This document shows positions 26,445-34,916 of a DNA stretch of 64,000 nucleotides, in pieces (positions within the stretch are counted from its first letter, which is position 1; every line of letters starts with the position of its first letter). Under the pieces are notes generated by a model. That model saw only the letters and a list, made by a program, of their open reading frames with translations. It did no database searches and was not told the DNA's origin. A program made the translations under genes and the position numbers. The DNA is from an uncultured Paracoccaceae bacterium (GTDB taxonomy: Bacteria > Pseudomonadota > Alphaproteobacteria > Rhodobacterales > Rhodobacteraceae): positions 39,457 through 103,456 of the forward strand of contig CALMSR010000058.1 of NCBI GenBank assembly GCA_937872465.1. Direction: 5' to 3'.

Positions 26445-27125
26445 ATGGACGACCTGGAGAATGCCGGCGCGACGGGACTGCGCGAGGGCTCGGTCTACGA
26501 GACGATCCGAGAGGATATCGTCGAGGGTCGCCTGCCGCCCAACGCCCGGCTGAAGGTCTCCGAGCTCTCCCGGCGCTTAGGCACCTCGACCAATCCCGTG
26601 CGCGAGGCGCTGCACCAGTTGCGCGGCGAGGGATTCGTCGTCATCTCGCCCAACCGCGGCGCGCGGGTCCGGCCGATGGACGAGGATTTCGTGCGCGACA
26701 TCATCGAGATCGAGATGCTGGTCGAGCCCTATCTCACCCGCAGCTACGTCGATACCGCCACCGAGGCCGATACCGCCGATCTCGCGGCTATCCAGCGCGA
26801 GATCGACGCCAACAACTTCGCGGATCTCGCCCTGCATGCCGAGCTCGACACGCGGTTCCACCGCCGCATGTACGACCGGCACTACAACCGCCACGCGGTC
26901 ACGCTCTGGTGGAACCACCGCGAGATCCTCGCCGCGATCGGCCGCCGCTTCACGGTCTCCCTGAGCCGCCGGGTCGCGATCCTTCAGGAGCATCACGAAT
27001 TGCTCGCCCACATCCGCGCCCGGGACGCCGAGGCCGCCGCCGGCGCCATCGCGCGCCATGTGGAGGGCGCCGGGCGCCATGTCATCGAGCAGCTCCGCGC
27101 CCATCGCCGGAGCGGCAGCCGCTAG
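26445..27125 (+). CDS. GntR-family regulator, FCD domain
   Basis: A 226-residue transcription factor of the GntR/FadR class. The winged helix (about 15-75) reads VYETIREDIVEGRLPPNARLKVSELSRRLGTSTNPVREALHQLRGEGFV. The all-helical FCD domain follows, with DTRFHRRMYDRHYNRHAV near 140 and EHHELLAHIRARDAEAA near 185 supplying the expected His ligands. The ATG at 26445 is chosen because the longer frame has no family-like sequence. The mutarotase-like gene starts 141 bases downstream on the same strand and is the obvious candidate target. The effector is unknown, perhaps a sugar or sugar acid. Confidence 0.85.
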   Translation: MDDLENAGATGLREGSVYETIREDIVEGRLPPNARLKVSELSRRLGTSTNPVREALHQLRGEGFVVISPNRGARVRPMDEDFVRDIIEIEMLVEPYLTRSYVDTATEADTADLAAIQREIDANNFADLALHAELDTRFHRRMYDRHYNRHAVTLWWNHREILAAIGRRFTVSLSRRVAILQEHHELLAHIRARDAEAAAGAIARHVEGAGRHVIEQLRAHRRSGSR

Positions 27126-27266
27126 CGCCCCGGCCGCACGGCCCGCATCAATCGCGACAGCCGCAAACCGCCCTCTGGACGATCCCCGCCGGTTGCGCGA
27201 AACCTGCGCTGCCGGCGGTGCGAATCCGCCGCACCGACCACCACGCGCCGCCACCGGGAGAAAGAC

Positions 27267-28358
27267 ATGACCGAGCCGCAATCCGACCCGCGCTTCGTCA
27301 CCACGGAAACCCCCGCGGGCATTCTCACGGTCGATCCCGCCCTGGGCAACATCCGCCATCTCGCCTTCCACACCGGCGACAGGGTGATCGCCCCGCTCCA
27401 TGCCGCGCCCTGGATCGAGGAGCCCGAGACGGAAGCGCTGCCCCTGGCGCCGGTCGAGCGGCATCTCTCGGGCGATTTCTTCTGCGCGCCCTTCGGCGCC
27501 AACGATCTCGACGCGGCGCCGATCCACGGCTGGAGCGCCAATTCGCCCTGGGCGCTTCTGGACCGCGGCGCGGGCACGCTCGCCTTCCGGCTGGAGCGCC
27601 CGGTCATGGGCGCCCGGATCGAGAAGACCCTGCGCCTCGCCCCGGATGCGCCGCTCCTCTACCAGCGCCACGAGATCGCGGGCGGCGAAGGCGGGCTGAC
27701 GGTGGCGCATCACCCGATGCTGCACATGGAAGAGGGCGGGCGCATCGACGTCTCGCCCAAGCGCTTCGCGATGACGCCGGAACTGCCGCTCGTGCCGGGC
27801 CGCAACCGCCTCGCCTGCGCCGACGAGACCCGGGATCTCGCCCGCGTCCTCACCTCGAGGGGCGATACCTGCGACCTGCACCGCTTCCCGCCCGGCGAGC
27901 GAAACGAGGATTTCATCACCCTGGTCGAGGCCGACGACAGCCCGCTCGGCTGGACCGCGGTGATCCGCGAGGCCGAGGACGACATCGTCTTCGTGCTCAA
28001 GAACCCTGCGCAGCTGCCGGTGACGATGCTCTGGATCTCGAACGGCGGCCGCGACTTCCCGCCCTGGAACGGCCGGCACCGGGGCGTGCTCGGCATCGAG
28101 GACGGCTGCGCCGCCGGCGCCGCCGGCCATCGCGCGGCCCTGGGCGAAAATCCCCTCGCCGCCCGCGGCGTGCGCACGCGCATCGACCTCGGCCCCGGCC
28201 GACGCCATCGCATCGACCATGTGATCGGCGCGGTCCCGCGCCCCGCCGGCTGGACCGAGATCGGCGGGATCGCCGTGTCCGGCGACCGGCTGACGCTCTC
28301 CGAAGCCGGCGGCGAGGGCCTCGACCTGCCTTTCCGGGCCGGCTTCTTCGACGCCTGA
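27267..28358 (+). CDS. aldose 1-epimerase-like carbohydrate-binding protein
   Basis: A 363-residue protein with the look of the galactose-mutarotase superfamily beta-sandwich: FFCAPFGANDLDAAPIHGWSANSPW near 73-97 carries the conserved His before the sugar site, and the later LYQRHEIAGGEGGLTVAHHPMLHM near 130 and LWISNGGRDFPPWNGRHRGVLGIEDG near 252 continue the fold. Such proteins interconvert anomers or bind sugars. The catalytic Glu is not certain by eye, so an enzymatic role is only probable. GGGAG precedes the ATG. It probably works with the GntR regulator upstream. Soluble, no signal peptide. Confidence 0.65.
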   Translation: MTEPQSDPRFVTTETPAGILTVDPALGNIRHLAFHTGDRVIAPLHAAPWIEEPETEALPLAPVERHLSGDFFCAPFGANDLDAAPIHGWSANSPWALLDRGAGTLAFRLERPVMGARIEKTLRLAPDAPLLYQRHEIAGGEGGLTVAHHPMLHMEEGGRIDVSPKRFAMTPELPLVPGRNRLACADETRDLARVLTSRGDTCDLHRFPPGERNEDFITLVEADDSPLGWTAVIREAEDDIVFVLKNPAQLPVTMLWISNGGRDFPPWNGRHRGVLGIEDGCAAGAAGHRAALGENPLAARGVRTRIDLGPGRRHRIDHVIGAVPRPAGWTEIGGIAVSGDRLTLSEAGGEGLDLPFRAGFFDA

Positions 28359-28404
28359 GCGCCCGCGCCCGCGCCGCCGGCCGGGGCGCGCGCGGGTCGG
28401 CCGC

Positions 28405-28827
28405 TCAGCCGGGCACCAGCGCCTCGAGATCGGGGCGCAGCTCGACGCTCTCCTGTTCGTTGGGGTCGGTGCGGGCGATCACCGCGGTCACCGGCGCATC
28501 CGTCAGGTTCACCGGCAGATGCGGCACTCCGGCCGGGATGTAGAGCATGTCGCCGGCGCGCACCACCACATGGTGCTCCATCCGCTCGCCCGACCACATC
28601 TGCGCCTCGCCGCTCAGCACGTAGATTGCCGATTCGTGGCCGGAATGCTGATGCGCCTTCGCCCGCCCGCCGGGCGGGATCGTCAGGAGATGCATGCAGA
28701 TCCCGCGCGCCCCCGCGGTCTCGGTCGAGATCCCGGCGGCGTAGTCGAAGCCCTGCTTGCCGGAATAGACCGCACCCGCGCGGAAGACCTGGCAGCTGCC
28801 ACCGGTCCTGTCGGGCTTGTCGGACAT
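28405..28827 (-). CDS. cupin-domain protein
   Basis: A 140-residue single-domain cupin. Motif 1 is GGRAKAHQHSGHESAIYVLSG near 53-73, with the His/His/Glu metal ligands, and motif 2 is GDMLYIPAGVPHLPVN near 92-107, with the last His. The small jelly-roll barrel probably binds a divalent metal. Cupins of this size act as sugar isomerases, dioxygenases or sensors, and nothing here decides which. ATG at 28827 is chosen over the upstream in-frame start, which gives a non-family extension. It converges with the mutarotase-like gene. Confidence 0.85.
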   Translation of the reverse strand: MSDKPDRTGGSCQVFRAGAVYSGKQGFDYAAGISTETAGARGICMHLLTIPPGGRAKAHQHSGHESAIYVLSGEAQMWSGERMEHHVVVRAGDMLYIPAGVPHLPVNLTDAPVTAVIARTDPNEQESVELRPDLEALVPG

Positions 28828-28923
28828 TTCGGGGGCCTCCTCGCGATCACAGGCGGATGCTAGCACGGGCGGCGGCGCCACCGGAAGCGCGCGCGCTGCG
28901 GGGTCGCCCCCGCCGGCCGGCGG

Positions 28924-30036
28924 CTACCGATCCTGCGGCTGCCCGAAGTAATACTGCACGACCGCGGCCCATTCCGCGGTGCCGATGAGATCGAGCAGCG
29001 CCCGGTTGATGTCCTCGCGCAGGGCCGAGCCCTCGGGCAACACGATGGCATAATTGAGCGGCAGCAGGCGGAAATCGGTCACCGTGACCTCCGGGAGGCC
29101 TGCCGATTCCCAGATCAGCGCCGGCGCATCATGCACGAATGCCGCGATGCCGTCCTCGGTCAGCGCCGAGAGCCCCGCCGCGACATCGGCATATCCCACG
29201 GGCTCGGCCCCGAGCGCATGCACCGCCGCCTGCGCCATGCCGCCCTCGACCACGCCGATCCGCAGATGCGCCAGATCCCGCGGCGACTGCTTCAGGAGGT
29301 CGAGGCGCTGCGCGTTCATGCTGGCGGAGAGCTGCGCGGTGACCACCGCGGTCAGGATCAGCGCGCAGAACATCCAGAAGGTCGCGAGCAGCCGCCCGCG
29401 CAGGGTGATCGGCACCTTGTCGCCATAGCCGACCGTGGTCATCGTTACCGCCGCCCACCAGAAGCCGCTGCCCAGCCCCGGACCCGGCGCCGGGTCGAAG
29501 GTACCGCCGTTGCGGCGGCGTTCGGTCAGCCAGACCAGCGCGCCGGCGACGAAAGAGAGCGTGCAGAGCAGGATGACGGTTATGATGAATTCGCGCGAGG
29601 CCAGCGCCCGGAAGGTCGCCGTCACCCCGTCCCAGGGCTCCCCCGCCACCGCCATGCCGAGTCCGGAATGGTAATAGGGATAGCTGAAATCGACCTCGGC
29701 CTCCCGGGCAAAGCTCATGCTCTCGGCCGCGATCGAGAGGTCCAGATCCCCCGCCGCGACCCCCGCGATCATGGTCCCGGCATCGACCTCGCGCCATTCG
29801 AACCGGCGCCCCAGCTTTCCCGCGATCCTCTCCCAGAGCGCGATGCTGAGCCCGCTCCAGCGCCCGTCCGACTCCCGGATCACGAAGGGCGGCGCCTCCC
29901 GCGTGCCGACCACGAGGACCTTTCCATCGTCGTCCTGGGCAGCGGCCGGGCAAGGCGCCGCGGCCGAGAGCGCCAGCATCGCCACGGCGAGCGCGGCACG
30001 AAGCCGGCGCCCCCAATCGATCGACCCTGCTCTCAT
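28924..30036 (-). CDS. prokaryotic ionotropic glutamate receptor-like channel (GluR0 type)
   Basis: A 370-residue ligand-gated potassium-channel candidate. It has a signal peptide (1-34), a first lobe of a periplasmic amino-acid-binding domain (about 39-130, VVGTREAPPFV, WSGLSIALWERIA), then TM1 (151-171), a pore helix and selectivity filter TMTTVGYGDKVP (198-209) and TM2 (216-236). The second lobe of the binding domain (about 253-365) closes the protein. This S1-M1-P-M2-S2 order is that of GluR0 and the ancestral ionotropic glutamate receptors. TVGYGD predicts K+ selectivity, and the ligand is probably an amino acid. Inner membrane with a periplasmic sensor. Neighbouring genes give no clue to the role. 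Confidence 0.9.
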   Translation of the reverse strand: MRAGSIDWGRRLRAALAVAMLALSAAAPCPAAAQDDDGKVLVVGTREAPPFVIRESDGRWSGLSIALWERIAGKLGRRFEWREVDAGTMIAGVAAGDLDLSIAAESMSFAREAEVDFSYPYYHSGLGMAVAGEPWDGVTATFRALASREFIITVILLCTLSFVAGALVWLTERRRNGGTFDPAPGPGLGSGFWWAAVTMTTVGYGDKVPITLRGRLLATFWMFCALILTAVVTAQLSASMNAQRLDLLKQSPRDLAHLRIGVVEGGMAQAAVHALGAEPVGYADVAAGLSALTEDGIAAFVHDAPALIWESAGLPEVTVTDFRLLPLNYAIVLPEGSALREDINRALLDLIGTAEWAAVVQYYFGQPQDR

Positions 30037-30144
30037 GCGCCTCGCCCGTGCTGCCCGCGGCGCGCGCCAGACTATGCGGCGCGACCCGCCGCCTCAAGGG
30101 CGCGGGCGCTTGGCTGCGGACCATCGCATCCAACGTTCATTCTT

Positions 30145-30325
30145 TCTCCTTCGACCGTCCCGCCACAAATGAGGGCAACGCCCGGCCCGGGCGGAAGCGA
30201 AGCGCCCGCGTCCTGCCGGAGGCAGGCCTTCGGCGTGACGGGGCGGGGCGGGCGCAGTCCGGCGGTGCCTGGCCTCGGCGGGATGGTGACGCTGGGCGCG
30301 CTGGAGTTCGGGCGGAGGGGTCGCG
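30145..30325 (+). repeat. dispersed GC-rich repeat, family A, long copy
   Basis: The blocks, in order, are CTTCGACCGTCCCGCCAC, GAGGGCAACGCCCGGCCCGG, AAGCGCCCGCGTCCTGCCGG, GGCGTGACGGGGCGGGGCGG and GCGGGATGGTGACGCTGGGC. They align with the minus strand of 10862-11010 over about 150 bases, and its start block is also found near 2.85 kb and 13.5 kb. It is non-coding and intergenic in every case. Confidence 0.65.
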
Positions 30326-30407
30326 TTGCGGGACGCAATTCCCGTGCTCCTAGCTCCAGCGAGGAGCGCGGTGGCAATTCATGGCCATTCTTTCATTGAT
30401 TCAACGG

Positions 30408-30423
30408 TCTAAATCGATTTAGA
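30408..30423. promoter_or_regulatory. LacI-family operator candidate
   Basis: TCTAAATCGATTTAGA is a perfect 16-bp palindrome with the central CG step typical of LacI/GalR-family operators. It sits in a locally AT-rich patch 156 bases upstream of the LacI-type regulator and 49 bases before the dehydrogenase relic. It is a strong candidate for the binding site of that regulator. Confidence 0.7.
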
Positions 30424-30471
30424 ATAGCCTTCGGACGCCTCGCGCTCCATCGTGGCGTCCGCGGAGATCGC

Positions 30472-30567
30472 ATGCTGCTCGAAGGCCGTGCCTGCATCGT
30501 CACCGGCGCCGGAGCGACGGTCGACGCGCTCCCCGGCATCGGCCCAAGTGACGCGTGCCGACCATGA
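30472..30567 (+). pseudogene. short-chain dehydrogenase N-terminal relic
   Basis: From ATG 30472 the frame reads MLLEGRACIVTGAG, seven odd residues, then PGIGPSDA and a stop. MLLEGRxxIVTGAGxxxGIG is the start of the Rossmann NAD(P) loop of short-chain dehydrogenases. Only 31 codons remain, with a non-standard gap inside the TGxxxGxG motif. The stop overlaps the ATG of the LacI regulator (ATGA). It looks like a deleted first gene of the operon, now a leader ORF. Alternative: a chance similarity. Confidence 0.5.
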
Positions 30568-31595
30568 CATCCAACAAGTCCCGCCGTCCGACCCAGCGCC
30601 AGATCGCGCAGCGCCTCGGCCTCTCGCCCGCCACCGTCTCGCTCGCGCTCCGCGACAGCCCGATGATCGCCGCCGAGACCCGCGCGCTGGTCTGCGAGGC
30701 GATGCGCGAGGCGGGCTACGTCCCCAATGCCGTGGCGGCGAGCCTGCGCACCGGGCGCAGCAAGATCGTCGGCGTCAGCTTCCACAACATCGCGCATCAG
30801 TTCTTCGCCGAGATGCTGATCGCCATCGAGAAGCGCTTGACCGAGGGCGGCACCGCGGTGCTCATCAATAACCACGACGAGAATCCCGAAAGCCTGGTCC
30901 GCTTCGTCGAGACGCTGGCGGCCTATGGCGCGGACGGGCTGATCGTCTCGCCGCCGCCGCATGTCACCGTCGAAGTGCTCGCGCCGCTGCGCCGCCGCGG
31001 CGTGCCCATCGTCTATGTCTCGCGCCACATCCGCACCGACGCCGGCGCCGACCGGGTCATCAACGCCGATCACGCCGCCATGCGCGCCGCCACCGGCAGG
31101 CTGCTGGCGCTGGGCCACCGCCGGCTGGTGCTCGTCGGCGGCGATCCCGGCACCACGGTCGCGGAGGATCGCCTCTCGGGCTTCCGCGCCGAACTCACGG
31201 CCGCCGGCCTGCCCTGGAGCGACGATCTCTGGCTGCGCTGCCGGCCGCGGCTGGTCGAGGGGGCGGCGGCGGCGCTCAGGGCGCTCGACCGCGACCCGCC
31301 CCCGACCGGCATGGTCTGCTTCAACGACCTGGTGGCCTTCGGCGTGATGAACGCCATGCGCTCCCGCGGCTGCGAGCCGGGCCGCGACATCGGCGTCGTC
31401 GCCCTCGGCGGCACCGAGGAGGGCGCCGCCTTCCACCCCTCGCTGACCACCGTGCTCGACAATCCCGGCAAGATCGGCCGGCTGGCCGCCGAGATCCTCG
31501 CCGCACGGATGAAGACCCCCGAGGCCGCGCCGCGCCACGTCATCCTGGATCCGAAGCTGCTCGTGCGCGAAAGCTGCGGCGCGCGCCGCGCCTGA
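30564..31595 (+). CDS. LacI-family transcriptional regulator
   Basis: A 343-residue regulator. The helix-turn-helix is TQRQIAQRLGLSPATVSLALRDSP (about 10-33), followed by the hinge helix YVPNAVAASLRTGRS. The periplasmic-binding-protein-like effector domain shows VGVSFHNIAHQFFAEMLIAIE near 70, ADGLIVSPPPHV near 124, GHRRLVLVGGD near 185 and PTGMVCFNDLVAFGVMNAM near 248. ATG 30564 is preferred to the GTG three codons earlier because of the ATGA junction with the short ORF before it. The palindrome at 30408 is the likely operator. The downstream 2-hydroxyacid dehydrogenase and PfkB kinase may be its regulon. Confidence 0.9.
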   Translation: MTSNKSRRPTQRQIAQRLGLSPATVSLALRDSPMIAAETRALVCEAMREAGYVPNAVAASLRTGRSKIVGVSFHNIAHQFFAEMLIAIEKRLTEGGTAVLINNHDENPESLVRFVETLAAYGADGLIVSPPPHVTVEVLAPLRRRGVPIVYVSRHIRTDAGADRVINADHAAMRAATGRLLALGHRRLVLVGGDPGTTVAEDRLSGFRAELTAAGLPWSDDLWLRCRPRLVEGAAAALRALDRDPPPTGMVCFNDLVAFGVMNAMRSRGCEPGRDIGVVALGGTEEGAAFHPSLTTVLDNPGKIGRLAAEILAARMKTPEAAPRHVILDPKLLVRESCGARRA

Positions 31596-31801
31596 CACGC
31601 CGGCACCCGGACGTCCACGATCCCCCGGGATTCCGCCGCCTCCGGTGGCTTGCCTCGCTTCCAGGGAAAGCCGCTCCCCGGGACTCTCCGCAGCTCCGCC
31701 CCGCCCTTCACCCTGACCGCGGCCCGCCCGGCTATTGTGCAGGCTCCCGGGGCAGGTCAATACTCCCCCGGGGCCGGGAGAGATTGCAGGGAGATGCCGT
31801 C

Positions 31802-32740
31802 ATGAAGCCAGTGCTAGTCCAGATCGCGCCGATGCTCGAGAGCGTCGAGACCAGGCTCGGCGAGGCCTATGAGGTGCACCGGCTCTGGGAGGCCGAGGAC
31901 CGCGACGCCCTGCTCGCGCGCATCGGCGGCACGGCGCGCGGGGCGGTCACCAACGGCCATCACGGCATCGCGCCGGCGGTGCTCGAGCGCCTCGGCGCGC
32001 TGGAGATCGTGGCGAGCTACGGCGTCGGCTACGACGCCATCGACATCGCCGCCTGCAAGGCCCGCGGCATCCGCGTCACCAACACGCCCGACGTGCTCAA
32101 CGACGCGGTGGCCGAGCTCGCCGTCGGCCTCATGATCGCGCTCTGCCGTCGCATCCCCCAGGCCGACGCCTGGATCCGCGCCGGCAACTGGCCCTCGGGC
32201 AGCCTCGGCCTGACCGGCGAGCTGACCGGCGCCCATGCAGGCATCCTCGGCCTCGGCCGCATCGGCAAGGACATCGCCCGGCGGCTCCAGGCGATGAAGA
32301 TGCGCGTCTCCTACCACGGGCGCCGCGAACAGCCCTTCGAGCCCTTCACCTTCTACGCCGATCTCGCCGCCATGGCCCGGGACGTCGACTGGCTGGTGGT
32401 GGTCGCGCCGGGCACGGCCGAGACCCGCGGCATCGTCTCGCGCAAGGTGCTCGAGGCGCTCGGCCCCGAGGGCGCGCTGGTCAATGTCGCCCGCGGCTCG
32501 ATCGTCGACGAGCCGGCGCTGGTGGAGCTCCTGGCGAGCGGCGCGCTCGGCGGCGCCGCCCTCGACGTCTTCGCCGACGAGCCGCAGGTGCCCGAGGCGC
32601 TGCTCACCATGGAGAACGTCGTGCTCTCGCCGCACCAGGGCTCGGCCACGCGCAAGACCCGCGCCGCCATGGGCGATCTGGTGGTGCGCAACCTCGCCGC
32701 GCATTTCGCCGGCGATCCGCTGCCGACCCCGGTCGCCTGA
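31802..32740 (+). CDS. D-isomer-specific 2-hydroxyacid dehydrogenase
   Basis: A 312-residue NAD(P)-dependent dehydrogenase of the glyoxylate/hydroxypyruvate reductase type. The catalytic domain has VASYGVGYDAIDIAACKARGIRVTNTPDVLNDAVAELAVGL (about 69-109). The coenzyme domain has GILGLGRIGKDIARRL near 148. Catalytic Arg is in NVARGSIVDE near 230, Glu in DVFADEPQVPE near 258 and His in SPHQGSAT near 281. The ATG at 31802 is preceded by GGGAG; a TTG six codons upstream is less likely. The physiological substrate is not certain. Soluble. Same strand as the LacI regulator and the kinase downstream. Confidence 0.92.
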   Translation: MKPVLVQIAPMLESVETRLGEAYEVHRLWEAEDRDALLARIGGTARGAVTNGHHGIAPAVLERLGALEIVASYGVGYDAIDIAACKARGIRVTNTPDVLNDAVAELAVGLMIALCRRIPQADAWIRAGNWPSGSLGLTGELTGAHAGILGLGRIGKDIARRLQAMKMRVSYHGRREQPFEPFTFYADLAAMARDVDWLVVVAPGTAETRGIVSRKVLEALGPEGALVNVARGSIVDEPALVELLASGALGGAALDVFADEPQVPEALLTMENVVLSPHQGSATRKTRAAMGDLVVRNLAAHFAGDPLPTPVA

Positions 32741-32833
32741 GCCCGCCCTGGCTTCAACCCTAACGCGGCTTGAACCCCGCCGCGGCGATCCGCTATCGGG
32801 GTGCGACGCGCCCGCAACGCGACGAGGCCCGCC

Positions 32834-33760
32834 TTGAAACCCATCGTGACGCTCACGCTCAATCCCTGCATCGACGGCGCCTGCGAGGCCGAGCGCATCC
32901 ATCCCAGCCACAAGATCCGCACCTCCAACGAGCGCTACGACCCCGGCGGCGGCGGCATCAACGTCGCGCGGGTGATCGTCGAGCTCGGCCGCCCCGCCCT
33001 GCCCGTCTATCTCAGCGGCGGCGCGACCGGATCGGTGCTCGACGAGCTGCTCGCGTTGCGCGGCTTCGACACAAGGCCGATCCGCATCCGCGACCACACC
33101 CGCATCAGCCACGCGGTCTTCGAGACCTCCACGGGCCGCGAATACCGCTTCGTGCCCGAGGGCCCGCTGGTCGAGCCCGCTGACTGGGCAGCCTGCCTCG
33201 CGATCCTCGACGGGCTCGATTTCGACTGGCTCGTGGCGAGCGGCAGCCTGCCGCGCGGCATCGCGCCCGATTGCTACGCCGATCTCGCCGGCCATGCGGC
33301 CCGCCGCGGCGCCCGCTTCGTGCTCGATACCTCCGGCCCCGCGCTGGGGCTCGCCATCGCCGGTGGCGGCGTCCATCTCGCCAAGCCGAGCCTCGGCGAG
33401 TTCCGCGCCCTGACCGGTCTTCCGCTCGAGACCGAGGAGGAGATCGCCGCCGCCGCGCTCGACCTAGTGCGCAGCCGCGACATCCGCCTCATTGCCGTCA
33501 CCATGGGCCACCGGGGGGCGCTGCTCGCCACGAGCGAAGGCACCCGGATCCTGCGGCCGCCCGACCTGCCGGTCCAGAGCGCCACCGGCGCCGGCGACAG
33601 CTTCCTCGGCGCAATGACCTTCGCGCTGGCGGAGGGCCGCAGCCCCGAGGACGCCTTCGTGCTCGGCGTCGCCGCCGGCAGCGCCACGGTGCTGACCCCC
33701 GGCACCGGCCTCTGCCTGCGCGCCGACGTGGAGCGGCTCTACGCCAGCCTCTCGGCCTGA
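32834..33760 (+). CDS. PfkB-family sugar kinase, 1-phosphofructokinase/PfkB-like
   Basis: A 308-residue ribokinase-fold kinase. It opens with VTLTLNPCIDGACEAERI, the typical start of the phosphofructokinase-B/FruK branch, and has GGGGINVARVIVELGRP near 38, LVASGSLPRGIAPDCYADL near 135, KPSLGEFRALTG near 186 and the anion-hole/catalytic GAGDSFLGAMTFAL near 252 (Asp base). It should phosphorylate fructose-6-phosphate, fructose-1-phosphate or tagatose-6-phosphate; the choice cannot be made by eye. The start is TTG with GAGG upstream; a GTG eleven codons earlier gives a non-family extension. It follows the hydroxyacid dehydrogenase after 93 bases. Confidence 0.88.
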   Translation: MKPIVTLTLNPCIDGACEAERIHPSHKIRTSNERYDPGGGGINVARVIVELGRPALPVYLSGGATGSVLDELLALRGFDTRPIRIRDHTRISHAVFETSTGREYRFVPEGPLVEPADWAACLAILDGLDFDWLVASGSLPRGIAPDCYADLAGHAARRGARFVLDTSGPALGLAIAGGGVHLAKPSLGEFRALTGLPLETEEEIAAAALDLVRSRDIRLIAVTMGHRGALLATSEGTRILRPPDLPVQSATGAGDSFLGAMTFALAEGRSPEDAFVLGVAAGSATVLTPGTGLCLRADVERLYASLSA

Positions 33761-33826
33761 GCGCCGGAGAGCCTGGCACGCCGCCCGGAAGCGGGCCCGC
33801 CCGCGATCCGCTCAGACCGGCGCCGT

Positions 33827-34783
33827 TCAGACCGGCCCGAGCTTCTCCATCCGCGCCGCCCGGAGCCGGGCGAAATCGGCGCCGGCATGATAGGAGGACC
33901 GGGTCAGCGGCGTGGCGGAAACCATCAGGAAGCCCTTGCCCCAGGCGGCCCGCTCAAAGGCGGCGAATTCCTCCGGCGTGACGAAACGCGCCACCGCGTG
34001 ATGCTTCGGGGTCGGCTGCAGATATTGCCCGATGGTCAGGAAATCCACGTCCGCGGCGCGCATGTCGTCCATCACCTGCGCCACCGCCTGCCGGTCCTCG
34101 CCCAGACCCACCATGATGCCGGACTTGGTGAACATCGCCGGGTCAAGCTCCTTGACCCGCTGGAGAATCCGCAAGCTGTGGAAATAGCGCGCTCCGGGCC
34201 GGACCTCCGGATAGAGCCCCGGAACCGTCTCCAGGTTGTGGTTGAAGACATCCGGTTTCGCCGCCACTACCGTCTCGAGCGCCGAGGCCGGGCATTTCAG
34301 GAAATCGGGCGTCAACACCTCGATCGTCGTGGTCGGGCATTTGCGCCGCACCGCCCGGATCGTCTGGGCGATATGCGCAGCACCCCCGTCCTCCAGGTCG
34401 TCCCGGTCGACCGAGGTGACGACCACATGGTTGAGCCCCAGCTTCTCCACCGCCACCGCCACCCGCGCCGGCTCGAAGACGTCGAGCGCGTCCGGCCGCC
34501 CGGTCGCCACGTTGCAGAAGGTGCAGCCGCGCGTGCAGATCTCGCCCATGATCATCATGGTGGCATGGCCCTGGGACCAGCATTCGCCGACATTCGGGCA
34601 GCCGGCCTCCTCGCAGACGGTGGTCAGGCGGTTCTCGCGCATGATCTCGCGGGTCTTGCGATACCCCTCCGAGCTCGGCGCCTTGACCCGGATCCATTCC
34701 GGCTTGCGCAGCACCGGCGCATCGGCGCGATGCGCCTTTTCGGGATGACGCTGCGCGCGATCCTTGATGTCTCTGGTGCTCAT
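33827..34783 (-). CDS. lipA: lipoyl synthase
   Basis: A 318-residue radical-SAM enzyme that inserts two sulfurs into octanoyl-protein to make lipoate. The auxiliary cluster cysteines are in [21 protein letters not shown] near 55-72. The radical-SAM CxxxCxxC is [15 protein letters not shown] near 83. [38 protein letters not shown] and the terminal SSYHAG (Ser of the RSSYHA motif) complete the signature. ATG at 34783, six codons inside the open frame. Monocistronic here, divergent from the exchanger gene. Confidence 0.97.
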   Translation of the reverse strand: MSTRDIKDRAQRHPEKAHRADAPVLRKPEWIRVKAPSSEGYRKTREIMRENRLTTVCEEAGCPNVGECWSQGHATMMIMGEICTRGCTFCNVATGRPDALDVFEPARVAVAVEKLGLNHVVVTSVDRDDLEDGGAAHIAQTIRAVRRKCPTTTIEVLTPDFLKCPASALETVVAAKPDVFNHNLETVPGLYPEVRPGARYFHSLRILQRVKELDPAMFTKSGIMVGLGEDRQAVAQVMDDMRAADVDFLTIGQYLQPTPKHHAVARFVTPEEFAAFERAAWGKGFLMVSATPLTRSSYHAGADFARLRAARMEKLGPV

Positions 34784-34916
34784 GCCCGCTCCCATATGCA
34801 TTCGCGCAACACTCTAGTTCGCCGGCGCCGGAAAGTCAGCGGGCAAACGCGCGCCCCTTGCCCCCCGCCCCCACAACCCCGATATGCTCGCCGCGGATGA
34901 CGGACAAGGCCTTTCC

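Larger units (their letters stand above)
30037..30563. other. 527-base region: repeat, operator, gene relic
   Basis: This divergent spacer between the channel gene and the LacI regulator contains a family A repeat (30145-30325), a perfect LacI-type palindrome (30408-30423) and a short-chain dehydrogenase N-terminal relic starting at 30472. No other gene is visible. Confidence 0.6.
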
